From the NCBI RefSeq assembly GCF_000218685.1, contig NW_006763299.1:372001-436000 (forward strand): a DNA stretch of 64,000 nt, in the 5' to 3' direction. Position numbers and translations under genes: made by a program. The notes beneath the pieces are model-generated. The model saw only the letters and a list, made by a program, of their open reading frames with translations. It searched no databases and had not been told where the DNA came from. The number at the start of each line of letters is the position of its first letter. Within the stretch, counting starts at the first letter, position 1. Below are positions 27,822 to 39,341 of the stretch, piece after piece. This DNA comes from Serpula lacrymans var. lacrymans S7.9. Taxonomy: Eukaryota > Basidiomycota > Agaricomycetes > Boletales > Serpulaceae.

Positions 27822-28439
27822 ATGGCTGGAATGGACCTTCCACCCCTCCAAAGCGTCTTAGCAAGCGATAGCGCACAAGATGCACCTCTCGCACGAACTC
27901 TCTCTCTCTTATTTGAGCCTTCGGATATTATTTTTTCCCATCTGGTACCACAACTCGTCTCATCTCGTGCAAAAAAATCAACCATCACCTCTTACTCAGA
28001 ACTCATCGATGTCGCCATCGAACTTATAGGACACTGGGATGCTTCACTTCGATTGGCATTTATCGCAGGCCACCCACGGATTGGCGAGACCCGTAACCTT
28101 TCGGCTTTGAGCGCTAAGGAGCAGGGAGGAGCGAACGCAACGACAGTCGTAACTCCGCCCGAGGTACTGCGTAGATTGGCCCATCTCAATAGATGCTACG
28201 AACATAAATTTCGCGGGCTGATATATATGACATTTGTGAATGGGAGGAGTAGAGCTGTTATCGCGGAAGAGATGGAGGATATGCTTGGCATTGAGCATTC
28301 GTTGTCGCCTGACGAACCTAACGTGAACAGCATTTGTCCTGTTAAAACGGGTGAAGAAGAATGGGTATCAGAGCTTGATAGAGCAGTGCATGATGTCGGC
28401 CGCGTCGCGAAAAGTCGCTTGAACACCCTTGACGTGTAA
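27822..28439 (+). CDS. 2-oxo-4-hydroxy-4-carboxy-5-ureidoimidazoline (OHCU) decarboxylase
   Basis: Intronless 205-residue ORF. OHCU decarboxylase acts in purine catabolism after urate oxidase and 5-hydroxyisourate hydrolase, giving S-allantoin. The family motif HPRIGE is present (AFIAGHPRIGETRNLSALSA), with its active-site histidine. KEQGGA and LNRCYEHKFRGLIYMTFVNG follow, and the latter is the second conserved block. An N-terminal helix (LARTLSLLFEPSDIIFSHL) matches the family start. A PTS1 tripeptide is absent: the protein ends TLDV. The lack of introns is unusual in this intron-rich window, although the gene is short. Confidence 0.92.
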   Translation: MAGMDLPPLQSVLASDSAQDAPLARTLSLLFEPSDIIFSHLVPQLVSSRAKKSTITSYSELIDVAIELIGHWDASLRLAFIAGHPRIGETRNLSALSAKEQGGANATTVVTPPEVLRRLAHLNRCYEHKFRGLIYMTFVNGRSRAVIAEEMEDMLGIEHSLSPDEPNVNSICPVKTGEEEWVSELDRAVHDVGRVAKSRLNTLDV

Positions 28440-28664
28440 TGTGCGTGCCATTCAGCCATAAGCTAAAAGTTTGGGGGTTTCAATTAATGTTGCTATTCCA
28501 GTTACATCCCTTTCGGGTATTGACGAATTCTGCGATGTCTGTTTAAAAAACGAAAGAAAAAAATAGAAAAAAATAAAAACGATAGGATCCAGCAACGCAA
28601 TAAAATATTACAACATTTGCCCTGGTCAAATGGTTGTCCGAAAAAATAGATAGATGTAGATGGG

Positions 28665-29447
28665 TCAACGAGTCCGCTGTGTCCGAGGTTCTTGAGCCTT
28701 TCGTGCTGCATTCTCCTTACGCTAATGCGACACCATAAAAAAGTGGTCAGGACAACGAAGAGATTTCAGCCTTAAAAAAAGCTACCTCCAAAGCTTGCTT
28801 CCGCCTGAGCTCCCACTCTGGATTCATGTCTTTGAGCTCTTGATATAGTTTATCGACAACTTCAGTGTACAGGGTCTGTTCCTGCTTCATTCGACGAATA
28901 GAATCATATAAATCGGCTCGCTCCTTCATCCTATTCTCACTTCTCTCCTTCGCTTGACGCGCCCACTGTTCACGTTCGTTCGTCCGTTTCTCTTGTTCTT
29001 TATCCCAAATCTTCGAATTCTTGAGTGCACACTGTATACGGATATCGTATGCCTAAGGATTTAGCCGCAACGAGTGTTATCATGGATTAGAGGGTATTGC
29101 TAATTTAGAAAAGTCACCTTGCGCTTATCAGGATCACTCAAGATCTCAAAGGCTTCCTTTACCTGTTAGGATATGAATGTTTGGACCACAGTGATTGAAA
29201 TACGACGACGTACATTGCGGAATTTGCCTTCTGCAGCGCGCCTCTCTTTCTCGCTTGCAGTTGGTTCAAGCTTGTCTGGATGAGTCTCGAGGGCTTTCTG
29301 CTTATAAGCCTTCCGTACTGAGCATGTACATTTACAAGTTTGGATCAGGATAACCCATTTATCAAAATAATTGGCATACGCACCATCATCTATTGACGCT
29401 GAGCTCGGAATGCCAAGCACATCATACAAGGTTAATGCAAGGGTCAT
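28665..29447 (-). CDS. J-domain (DnaJ/Hsp40) protein with C-terminal coiled coil
   Basis: The start at 29447 gives MTLALTLYDVLGIPSSAS. The J domain continues in the next exon with VRKAYKQKALETHPDKLEP, including the HPD tripeptide needed to stimulate Hsp70. FRNVKEAFEILSDPDKRKAY closes it. A long charged helix follows (EREQWARQAKERSENRMKER and onwards), predicted to be coiled coil. The last exon is joined by a GTAGCT donor and GCGTAAG acceptor and ends QEPRTQRTR. The length is about 200 residues. The layout resembles small nuclear J proteins of the DNAJC class. The client is unknown. The final exon is slightly uncertain, since reading through the donor would end the protein differently. Confidence 0.82.
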
Positions 29448-29965
29448 TTTTCAATAATAGTCCACAGGTCGGCAGCCTTGGGCCGCGTACGTATTACAAC
29501 ACGCCCTCCAGCTATTCGGGGGCAAAAGCAACAAGAAATAGAATGAGGGGAATAGAATGTAAGTAAGTGGGAGTTGATGAGGAACCAACCCAAAAAATTA
29601 CCCAATTTGCACTAGAACGTGACCAATATGTTGTTGTGTCACACTGACATGTCTCAAACTCAAGCCAGTTCAGATAGCTGTACGCCAGACCTGGTACAAA
29701 ATCCAGAATTACCCTTTATTCTTGACCGTGGGGGTATCGCAAATAATAAATGCAACTGCATCTCCAGGAACCGGTCGGACTAGGAACAGTCAGTGCCCGA
29801 GTCAAGTACTCACGTTGCGACGGTTGCGGCTGTGAATCTGTACAACCTCACTCACCAATCGACCAATCACACAGATAGTACCCCGCAGTTATAAACTTAG
29901 AAAATATCAGGTGCCAATCTCCCATATTCCTCACCACCAAAGTCCCCTATCGCCAATCCACATCA
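29448..29965. promoter_or_regulatory. Divergent intergenic region between J-protein and hydrolase genes
   Basis: About 520 bp between two divergent starts. A CCAAT-like CCAATCACACAG element sits near 29864, about 100 bp upstream of the hydrolase start. No ORF is supported. Confidence 0.4.
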
Positions 29966-30949
29966 ATGTCCACCGTCCCTATCACTGAAGGAGAGATCGA
30001 CTTCGTCGTCCCAGCTGCTGGAAAGCCATGCAAAACATGGTATAAGGTTGTAGGAGACCTTAAATCGCGGTCACGCCGTCCTCTTGTTGTTTTACACGGT
30101 GGTCCTGGCAGTACACACGATTACGTCGCAGAAATCGCTGATGTCGCTAGTCTTTACTCGATCCCCGTCATTCTATACGACCAGTTGGGTAACGGGCGAT
30201 CGACACATCTGCCTGAGAAGAACGGCGATGTTGAATTTTGGACGGTACAGCTATTTATTGACGAGCTGAAGAACCTGTTATCCTTTTTTGAGATCCAGGA
30301 TGACTTTGCATTATTAGGGCAATCATGGGGTGGGATGCTTGCAGCATCATTCGCCGTGCAACAGCCAAAAGGCTTGAAAAAGCTCGTGCTTGCAGATTCG
30401 CCCTCGAGCATGCCTCTTTGGGTGGAGGTCGCCAATAAGCTGCGGAAAGAGCTCCCTCAGGAGATACAGGATGCTTTAACGAAGCATGAGGAGGCGGGCA
30501 CGATTCACGACAAGGAGTATATCGATGCAACTTTAGTGTTTTATTCCCGACACTTGTGTAGAATCAGCCCAATGCCGCAAGGCTTGTTGACCTCGTTCCA
30601 CTACATGGATAAAGACCCTACCGTATATTATACAATGTATGTGTTCTCGCTGCTCTTCAACTCGAGGTTCATGTAAATCTGATTTTATCGCAGGAATGGT
30701 CCCACAGAGTTCCACATTACAGGATCTCTGAAAAACTGGAGCATAATAGAGGATGCGCATAAAATTGTTGTTCCGACTCTTCTTATCAATGGACGATATG
30801 ATGAGGCGCAAGATGAAGTTCTACTGCCCTATTTCCGCGCTATCCCGAAAGTCAAATGGGTTCAGTTTGCAGAGTCTAGTCATGTTCCCCATACGGAAGA
30901 GCGAGAGAGATACATGCAAGTTTTGGAAAGTTTTTTGCAGGACGATTGA
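29966..30949 (+). CDS. Proline iminopeptidase-like alpha/beta hydrolase (peptidase S33)
   Basis: Exons 29966-30636 and 30694-30949 keep frame and give 308 residues. The oxyanion motif is HGGPGSTHDY. The nucleophile elbow is GQSWGG, the acid lies in LLINGRYDEAQDEV and the catalytic histidine in SSHVPHTEE. These features define the proline iminopeptidase / L-amino acid amidase group of alpha/beta hydrolases. The enzyme is expected to be cytosolic and to release N-terminal proline or hydrolyse amino acid amides. The start MSTVPITEGEIDFVVP fits the family N-terminus. No damage is seen. Confidence 0.93.
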
Positions 30950-31273
30950 CACAACGCGGTTTATTGGGTTATACTTGTTCTTGTAGGATGTCAATTACAA
31001 CTTGTAAAATGTCACTGCAGTATTGTATGATCGTGATTAGCTAAGCACAGCCGATAAAGGTGCATAGCAGAATTTGCACGCACATTGTTAAGACTGTCAA
31101 GTTCCTCCGAATCTTTTGGACCGCTTCCGGAGACTAGATTCGAGCGCTAGTTCGCTAGTGTTCAAAAGTCTCACCATCATTCCTCAGAACGACAAAGGTT
31201 CAGCCAGCGAGGTAGCCCATTATCTTTTCAAAGTCGACCGACCTTTCATTCTCCTCGCGTGAAAGCTGCAATT
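30950..31273. other. Intergenic region upstream of CDK7
   Basis: 3' flank of the hydrolase and promoter of the kinase. No other feature recognised. Confidence 0.45.
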
Positions 31274-32779
31274 ATGGATGCTGTCGAAAAGGCGAACGTT
31301 GAAAGGCAGAAAAAATGGTATCCGTTTTGTACCTGGCAATTATTGTAAGCTCACTGACGTATCTTGCAGGACTAAGGATCAAAAAGTTGGAGAGGGTGCA
31401 TATGCAGTTGTATACCGAGGTTAGTGCACACTTCGTTCTTTTGCTTTGTTTCTTACCCAGTTTCTAACTTCACTCTCTTCAGGCCGTGAGGTGTCGACTG
31501 GACGTAAAGTAGCCATAAAAAAGATCAAGGTTGGGCAGTTCAAGGATGGTCTTGACATGTCTGCCGTTCGCGAGGTTAAATACCTCCGTGAGCTACACCA
31601 CTTGAATGTTATCGAGGTAAGACACTCTGGCGTCAAACAACAAACAATGAAGTGTGGCGTTTTACTGAACATCCCACAGCTTCTCGACGTATTCTCATCA
31701 AAGACCAATTTAAACTTGGTCCTCGAGTTTCTCGACAGCGATCTCGAAATTATCATAAAAGACCGGTCGCTTGTTTTTCTCCCTGCTGACATCAAAAGCT
31801 GGATGGCCATGACATTCAGGGGCCTCGAATTCTGTCACCGCAATTTTGTCCTTCACCGAGTGAATATACTCCACTCTTATTTACACACATGCTCACAGAA
31901 ATCAGGATTTGAAACCCAACAATTTGCTCATAGCTTCCAATGGCCAGCTTAAAATCGCCGATTTTGGTCTCGCAAGAGACTTTGCAGATCCCGGTTATAA
32001 GATGACCTGTCAAGTCATTACTAGGTAATGTCACTTATAAATTTCTAGCCTGCATTATTCTCATTGACCGTGGCCTTGAAGATGGTACCGTCCTCCAGAA
32101 CTCCTCTTCGGTAGTCGGTACTACAGCAGTGCAGTCGACATATGGTCTGTTGGTTGTATATTTGCCGAGTTGATGTTACGGACACCATATCTACCTGGCG
32201 AAAGTGACATGGACCAACTAAAAACCATATTCCGTGCCCTAGGGACTCCTACCGAAGAAGATTGGCCGGTAATTCACATTATTATGTTTCCATCACCTCA
32301 TATTTGACAACTTGTGTTGGCTTATATCAGGGCCATACAAAACTACCAGACTATGTTCCAGTTGGACAATTTCCGAAAACTCCCTTACGTGACCTTTTCA
32401 CTGCCGCCAGTGCCGATACTCTCAACTTACTCGGAAAGTGTCTTATTTATGAGCCCCGAAAACGCATAAATGCCAAAGAGGTGGGTATTTTATTCCTGTG
32501 GATATTATTTTGATTTTCCGAGTTGTCGAGTAGGCTCTCCATCATCCTTACTTCTTCGCTCTTCCCTATCCGACTCACCCATCCAAACTGCCAAAGCCTA
32601 TCAGCACCCAGACATCTCGACCACTTGAAGAAGTTGACGGTAACGTCGATCTTAGTGCTCCAGGACCTGCTGTCAGAGCAGCTGCACCCAATAAACTCAA
32701 AAGGAAGCTGTCTTCGCCTGGTGACGAATTAAGTGGTAGACCACTAGCGCGCAGACTTGATTTCACTCTGAAGACATAA
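31274..32779 (+). CDS. CDK7: Cyclin-dependent kinase 7 (TFIIH kinase, Kin28/Mcs6-like)
   Basis: Start [15 protein letters not shown] joins across the first intron to [17 protein letters not shown] (P-loop). VAIKKIKVG carries the ATP lysine. The helix that contacts cyclin reads [27 protein letters not shown] is assembled after a GTGAATAT donor and an AAATCAG acceptor. [15 protein letters not shown] begins the activation loop, then [12 protein letters not shown], where other family members have an alanine before [15 protein letters not shown] and [12 protein letters not shown] match Cdk7 rather than Cdk1. A basic C-terminal tail ends [10 protein letters not shown]. Cdk7 phosphorylates the RNA polymerase II tail within TFIIH and, in several fungi, also activates cell-cycle CDKs. 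About seven introns are present. Confidence 0.93.
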
Positions 32780-33038
32780 CAAAAAGTATATACATACACT
32801 CTCACTGCAATTTCCTATTTCTTTCATTCAAGACACGCACGGTGTATGACTAACCCATACTTTCGCTGGGCATGTATGATGACGATGACGACGACAAGTA
32901 TGTATGTGTATTATAAGAAACAGCACTTGGCAATGCAAATCCTCGAACCTTTGTGTGTATAGAGCAATAAAAAAAAGAATTCCGAAAAGCTAAATCACAG
33001 CTTGAAGTACAACAACGGTCATCAGTCACTAAAGAAGA

Positions 33039-35860
33039 TCAACGTGGCGTATCACAAACTGTGCACTTGTCTGTTGCACTCGCAGGATTTGACAACATGC
33101 ATGTTGAACAAGTCCAAGTGACTCCCCCAGAGGTTTTCGAGGGCTGCTTCATGCCGGCAGCCGTCCAGTCAAACCCTTTGGCAGGTCCAGAACTCGTGGC
33201 AGGTTTACTCCGTGGAGCCTCGCAAACCGTACACTGCTCTGTCGCGCTCGCAGGGTTGGACAACATGCACGTTGAACAAGTCCAGGCATCGCCCCCTGAC
33301 CCCTTCGAAGGCTGCTTTACGCCCGCAGCCGCCCAGTTAAACCCGTTGGTAGCACTTGCAGGCCCATTGAACCCATTTGTAGTATGCGTAGGCGTTGACT
33401 TGTTTCGTGGCTCCTCACAGACGGAACATTTATCTTTCGCGTCATCAGAGTTTGTGAGCATGCATGTGCTGCACGTCCAGCTTCCTGGCTTGGACGCAGC
33501 TGTGGGCGCTTTCATTCCGGCTGCAGTCCAGTTAAACCCGTTGACTGCGGTTGTACGCTTCGAAAAATCGAATGCAGGTAGCGAAGATAATGGCGCAAGC
33601 TTAACCGATTCACGGGCTTTGACGTGACTCGGCCCAGCATCATATGGTGATTCTCCGAGGGTGAATGTGTACGTGGGCAGATTGTCGACATTCATAGCAA
33701 GAACCGCAGATTTTGGATTGATGGGACTTGGTTCGACGAGATCGACTTTCTTGAGGGGGGCACTAGCTTGTGGCGTGGAAATGGGAGGAGAGACCTTGGG
33801 CTCGGAAACGGTCTCGACCTTATCAACCTGATAGCTAAAGCGAAGCTTCGACGGCTCCTTTGGAGCTGATGACCTCGCCCCGAATAGTGATTTCGCAGAT
33901 GTGGACTGCTGCACAGCAGGTGTACCATTTGCATTACTAGGACGAGCCGGCTGAGAGCCCCTGCTCTCGTCCTCGGGCTCTATGACCTCCGATGGCTTAG
34001 TGACAGGTGAAGTCGACTGAGGGGAAGAGGGCATTTCCACGTCATCGATTTCCTCGACGGTCACTGCTGCCGTGCGAGGACGACGAGGAGTTCCATAAAC
34101 TCCAGTTATCTTCGGTTTCTTCGCTATACGATTGTCCTCCTCTTCAATTTGGAGCGTAGGCGCAGGCTTCAACGATCTGTCCAAACCAGCAGAACCGTTG
34201 GCAGGAGGTAAATCGCTTGCCTGATTCCTGGGGCTTCTGCGAGGGGGACTGCCAGGGAACTTTGGTGGAGAAGTCGCAGTTTCAGCAGGCTGAGCAGAGG
34301 CTGAAGTCTCTAACTCCGGTGGAGGTCTCGCCCGTTTACTTCCCTGTGTGAGGCATTAGCATATAGGCCATCCAACGATGGAGACTGAACTGACCTTAGG
34401 TACCGTGGCTTCAATAATTGCCTGGGTGGATAATTCTGGCTCTTTCGCCTTCTCCTTCTCAGTCTGCTTCTGCTCTGTCGATCGAGTAGACCTCAATTTC
34501 TTTGCGGTCTGTTTCTTTGGCGGTGGTTTAACGGGACTTGCAGTTTGATAGGGATTCGATACGTCTGCCTTCTTAGGAGGAGTGACCTCCTTAATGAGGT
34601 CTGCCATGAAGTTCGCAGCCTTTGTAGGCCTTCTCGGGGGAGAGTTGGAAGGAGGAGAATCACTCTGACCCCAGGCTTGCCTGAGAGGAGAAGGAACTGC
34701 TGGTAGAGTGGGCTTAATGGGAAGACCATTGGTGCGCAGTCGAGGTGTCTCTAGTTTGTTCGTGGAAACAGGGAATGGTCCATTGGTAGTCTTACCGTTA
34801 ACAGTGGGCTTCGCAGGAGTAACCATGGATTGCGACTGAGTTATACGAGTGGGCGAAGGAGCAGGTGCTTGAGAGCGACTCGTGGGAGTAGGAGAAGCAG
34901 GAGCTCTCTGAGACGTCGAAGTTTCAGCAGCCTCACCTACACGACGCCTCTTCGTGTCTGTCTGCGGCGTCTTCGGTGGAGATATTTTAATCCTGGAAGG
35001 CGTTGGCCGCGAACCAAATCCGGGAGATTGATAACGATTTCTAGGCCTGGCGCTGCCTGCGCCTTGCCATTTGTAAACACCATTGGGGTTCTTGCTCAAT
35101 GTCCTCCTAGGAGTTTGTGCTGGTATTCCATTTGTGGAATTTCCAAATCCATGACCTGGAGAAGCGTCACGGGAAGGCGTGGTCGAAAATCGGAAGGGTT
35201 CCGGCTTTTCTGCGTCATCTAAGAGGGATCGTAAGCACCCCTTACCAGATAAATAAGAGTGGATGTGTAGCATACTTTGTACATTCTTCTGGATATATTC
35301 TACGATGCCAGCCGCTTCGAATTCATTCAAGGGCTGACCTGCTTTTTCTACTAAGAATTTTGTGACAGGCTCCAGATTCTGGGCAAGTGATTGTCTATGC
35401 GAGGACGAGGAGGCCATCTGAGATGGCGGTGTGTTGAGATTGAACACAATTGGCGAATTCCGTGCCGGAGTGTATGGCGCGTGGGCGGCGGTGGATGGGC
35501 CACCTTCGCTAAAACCAAAGTTCAAGTTTTGCGCCATCTGAGGGTGTATATGAGCTAGGAACATTGAGTGTGACATACGATACATACCTGACGCCCTCTA
35601 GCGGATAAAGTGTGTGCAGGAGAGGTGGGAGCGGCAGGAGGTGGTGGTGAAGGCGGTAACTCTTGTTCTTCGCCATGCAGGACGATCAGTGGTTCATCAG
35701 GTAGGCGTTGCTGGGCTACATATTCGTGGGGACCGACACTGCCTTTGGAGTCGTCTTCTGATGAGTCCATGTCTGAGGTACTTTCGAGCTCATCCGCGTC
35801 TTTCGAGGACCTGAAGCGCAGGGGATTAAAATATCCTAAGAGACCCGACAAGCTCCACAT
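33039..35860 (-). CDS. Nucleoporin-like protein with three RanBP2-type zinc fingers (nuclear-basket / Nup153-like)
   Basis: The start at 35860 reads MWSLSGLLGYFNPLRFRS, an amphipathic segment like those by which Nup1, Nup60 and Nup153 bind the inner nuclear membrane. Several exons then encode a long disordered Ser/Pro-rich region. It includes a short helix (EPVTKFLVEKAGQPLNEFEA) and basic, NLS-like PKITGVYGTPRRPR. The last exon (34184-33039) contains GFNWTAAGMK units, each followed by a RanBP2 finger of the pattern WTCSTCMLxN-x6-CxVCE. There are three fingers, and the protein ends in the third. RanBP2 fingers bind Ran-GDP. The combination supports a basket nucleoporin, but sequence alone cannot prove orthology. 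Confidence 0.8.
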
Positions 35861-36264
35861 CTACACAATGACGATTCTATGGTGAGCAGAAAATTAGTAG
35901 CAAAACAAAGGCCTTTCCGCACGGATTTCTTGCTTTGGGGCGCTCTTGGGCGCGCATAGGGTGAAGAATGTACATTGCGGGTTGCTCGACGTTCACTTCG
36001 TCTGACGGCGCTCATGTTCCAGTAATAAGTTTTTAGGAAATAAACTGGGAAAGTGCGACCTGTGAAGACTTTTGACGGTCGTGGGTGCTAGAAGGGGAAA
36101 ATAGAGAAAACAAGGTGAGGATGGTTAATGAGTGGGTGCAAGAGCCAGAGGTGCCGCCACAAGCGTACCCGCTTTAGGGCCGGCCTCTTTGCCTACTCCG
36201 TAACCTCCGAAACAGAGAACAAGCCCGTCTGCAAACGAAACAAGGAAATTCTTGCAAGTCCAAA
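35861..36264. promoter_or_regulatory. Bidirectional promoter between nucleoporin-like gene and complex I subunit gene
   Basis: About 400 bp between divergent starts. No RNA gene or repeat is apparent. Confidence 0.45.
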
Positions 36265-37005
36265 ATGCACAACAAAGTCGTTGAGACACCTTACCCCCTC
36301 ATCGATGCTGACCCCCACGCCTCCCGTGTAGTCAGGTATTTCCGCTCTTCAGACTATGCAACATGGGCTGCAGGAACAGCAGCTTTCCCTGCTGCTCTCT
36401 ACTTCTGGGGTATGCCCTTTCGCTTTCCTTACACATGTTACTTATCCAGGTGCATTTGTATGTTTACAGACATGGCTGACCCCTCGAAGGCTCGTATTCG
36501 CACCAGCTTGCGTCTAGGAGGCTTCCTCGGCTTCTTTGGCGGCTTCCTCTTGGCTTACCAGCGGTCAAGCTGTGAGTCCTTTTGCAGTCTCTAGGGCCTT
36601 GCTTGTATCCGTCAAATCTCACTCACGTCTCAGTCCGCTTCTGGGGTTGGTCGGAAAACAAAAGAGAAGAAGACATGGACCTGGCAGAACTGAGACAGCG
36701 TGCCAGCGAAGGCAAACCTTTGTACGGCGAATCGAGCCAACCAGACTGGGTACAAGGAGTTGCGTACAGAAACTCCGCATGGTCACAGCTTAAATTCCGT
36801 GCGTTTCCTGTCATAATTAATTATGTTGTGGATCGTTAACTATGGTTACCGTTTCAGATGTTTTTCCTATGTGAGCTTTCATCATAATACTGGTAGGTAG
36901 CATCTGATGATCTGGCTCTTTAGGTTCAACTTTGTGAATCATCCTCATCATGGAACTGACCCCGCAAAGTATGGAGTCAAACCGCAGGAAAAGGAAATCG
37001 AGTAG
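36265..37005 (+). CDS. NADH:ubiquinone oxidoreductase (complex I) 21 kDa subunit
   Basis: The protein begins MHNKVVETPYPLIDADPHAS and VVRYFRSSDYATWAAGTAAF, which matches the N-terminal domain of the fungal 21 kDa accessory subunit. Exons continue with KARIRTSLRLGGFLGFFGGF (membrane segment), FRFWGWSENKREEDMDLAEL and WSQLKFHVFPMFNFVNHPHH, the last built from a very short exon. It ends PQEKEIE. The protein sits in the inner mitochondrial membrane as an accessory subunit of complex I. About four introns of 50-70 bp are present and all junctions keep frame. No cleavable presequence is obvious. Confidence 0.93.
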
Positions 37006-37177
37006 AACCTGCAATAAAATGATGTAGTCCCTTTTATTTCAACTACCTTTCTCTGCGCATAATCACCAGCAAAATGCTGCAGCTGCAGCAATTGCCAGTC
37101 CTGCATCATTAAGCCGGGATCGATATCCCTACAAAGCTACGAGAATGAGTTTGTGGTGAAACCAGATGGTCCAGCTT

Positions 37178-39073
37178 TTATTGTCGGCCCTTTTTTCGCG
37201 CTCTTCCGCTGTCCTCTGAAGAATCACCCGTGTCCCCGTTGGCCTCCGCCTCCGCCTCCTTCCCTTTTTTCTCTTTACCCTGAGCTATTACGCGCTGCAC
37301 AACTGTCTCCCACATAGTATCATTAACTCCTTTCGCTTTCCCCAGCTGCTCTTGAAGTCGGGTTACTTCTCCTTCAAGTTCAGCCACACGGGACTGCAAG
37401 GAAACGCCTCCTGACTCTGAACTAACAGGCTGTACAAAGTAAGCGTAATCACGATGAAACTCGGAAGATGAGCATGAATACGGTGTTAAGGTGTTAGTAC
37501 GGCACTGGAAGCGAAAACAATTTTCAGTCTAAACAAGCACTCTGAGGACTGACCAATGATGTACCTTGTTCTGTATAGGAAGCATGATAGATACTTCATG
37601 TGCTTCTCGAGCTTTTGATTCTCTCATCCTCTGGAAGGGTACAACCGTTCTCACAGGAATAGGGTTCTTGGCATCAGCCAAGGTCTTCAGATCCAAGGTC
37701 AGACTAATGTGACCTATTAGGTCTGGAGGTTTGAACATCGACGTGATGTAAGATATCGAACTGCCTTTGTGCGTCGATATCGTACGAAGGAGCTGATGAG
37801 ATGCGATATCGTAGACATATACAAGTCCTGTGGATGTGCCAACTAGGAGAAGAGAAGACGTCAGTGAAATAGCGAGTGCTGTGACAGGTTGCCTAAAGTA
37901 TTAGGTCAGTAATAGCATAGAATATAAGGATATGTGATTATTGACCCAACAGATATAAGCCGCTTTCGTCGAACGTGCTCATCTTCGTCTCCAATTCGAA
38001 TGACATCATTAACTCCGCCTCCACCTACAGCCTCAACTACTTGCCCTCCAATATTGTCAGCACGCTGACGAAATAGGTTGGCTTGGTGTATTGAGCCGTC
38101 TGGAGACGCAGCAAAAAACAGCCGTTCGGTCACATCCCACGAAAGACAAGTAACTGGTTTTGGAAAATGGAAAGTTGTCAGGAGAGCGCGCGAGGAAAGA
38201 TCCCATAACTGTTTCAACCGATGTTAAATAAAATATCTACAAAATGTGCGTTATGAGACTTACTTTGACGGTATGGTCAACAGACGCAGTGAGGATACGA
38301 CACGAAGGGAAAGCACCGACACCACAAATGATATCCGTAACTGGTAACGTGTGATCGGAGAGCGTGCAAAATGGAGCTGGTAGTTCGGTTTGAAGACTGT
38401 CATCTACTAATCTAAGACCATGAAATAAATAAGTTCAGCCTGCCGCATGTCCTAGTGGCAAAAACTGCCAAATTGACCTCGACACGGACCAGACGCTCAC
38501 GCCAGAATCTTCGCTTCCAGAAACGAGACCTGCACCATCATGTGTGAATCGGAGTACGTTTACTTTTTGATAGTGTGCGTCCCATGAGTTGTATAAAATG
38601 CCGGATGCGACCTACTGTCGGAATAAGTTAGCAAATTCTGCCATTGACCCTTGATTCGTGAGTGTTCGCGCCTCCCATAAGTATATCCGGCCTTGGCTCG
38701 TACCACCAGCACAATAATCACCCCTGCAGTCCAAGGCTATGCAGGTGAGCTTTTCTGGAAGGACGATCTTTAAAGCTATTTGATCCTGGCAGCACGAAAA
38801 TTAGAGCCAATATACCGTTCTCATAATATGAGAACGCACTTTTTGGAAGTTATACACGTTGAGTATAGATTTGTCTGGCTGGGCAGCCATAATGAATCCG
38901 CCTTGGCCATCGCGGGTATCAATAAAACAAGTGCAATGTGGGGCAGAGCTGGTCTGCTTGAATGATGCGAGAGAGGAACCAGTCTCGATGTCGTGAAGAG
39001 CAATTACTCCTGCGCCTGCATCTGAAGCTTGAGGAGCCGTCGCACAAAATATAACTTCTTGTAGATGAGGCAT
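37178..39073 (-). CDS. IPI3: WD40 protein Ipi3 (WDR18-like), Rix1 pre-60S complex
   Basis: The start at 39073 reads MPHLQEVIFCATAPQASDAG. WD40 blades follow: LTCIALDCRGDYCAGGTSQG with RIYLWE, HYQKVNVLRFTHDGAGLVSG with DSGVSVW, LPVTDIICGVGAFPSCRILT with ASVDHTV, and FHFPKPVTCLSWDVTERLFF. The C-terminal part (MFKPPDLIGHISLTLD, then NPIPVRTVVPFQRM) is characteristic of Ipi3, and a coiled-coil tail (LEGEVTRLQEQLGKAKG) ends in basic RARKKGRQ. In yeast Ipi3 works with Rix1 and Ipi1 in ITS2 processing of pre-rRNA and in pre-replicative complex assembly. It is expected in nucleolus and nucleoplasm. About seven introns are present and the model looks intact. Confidence 0.9.
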
Positions 39074-39341
39074 TCCTGGTTTATGGTTTTGTCATGCAAA
39101 AAGCCTGAAGCGTTATAAGACCATGCATATGCGGCAGAGATGGCGTCAAAAAAAATGAAGTCACGTGCTGTGGAGATTTGTGCCAGTAGCGTACTCCCAC
39201 TATAGGGTCTACCGCGCTTGTACCTCTACGTCTCGTTGCTGCATTGCTCCATTGTATTTACCAGCATTAACTGAAACACTTATAAGGCGCACTCTGAATA
39301 TACTGCTGTAGACTTTTCATTGAGCTTCACGGTCGTCCACC

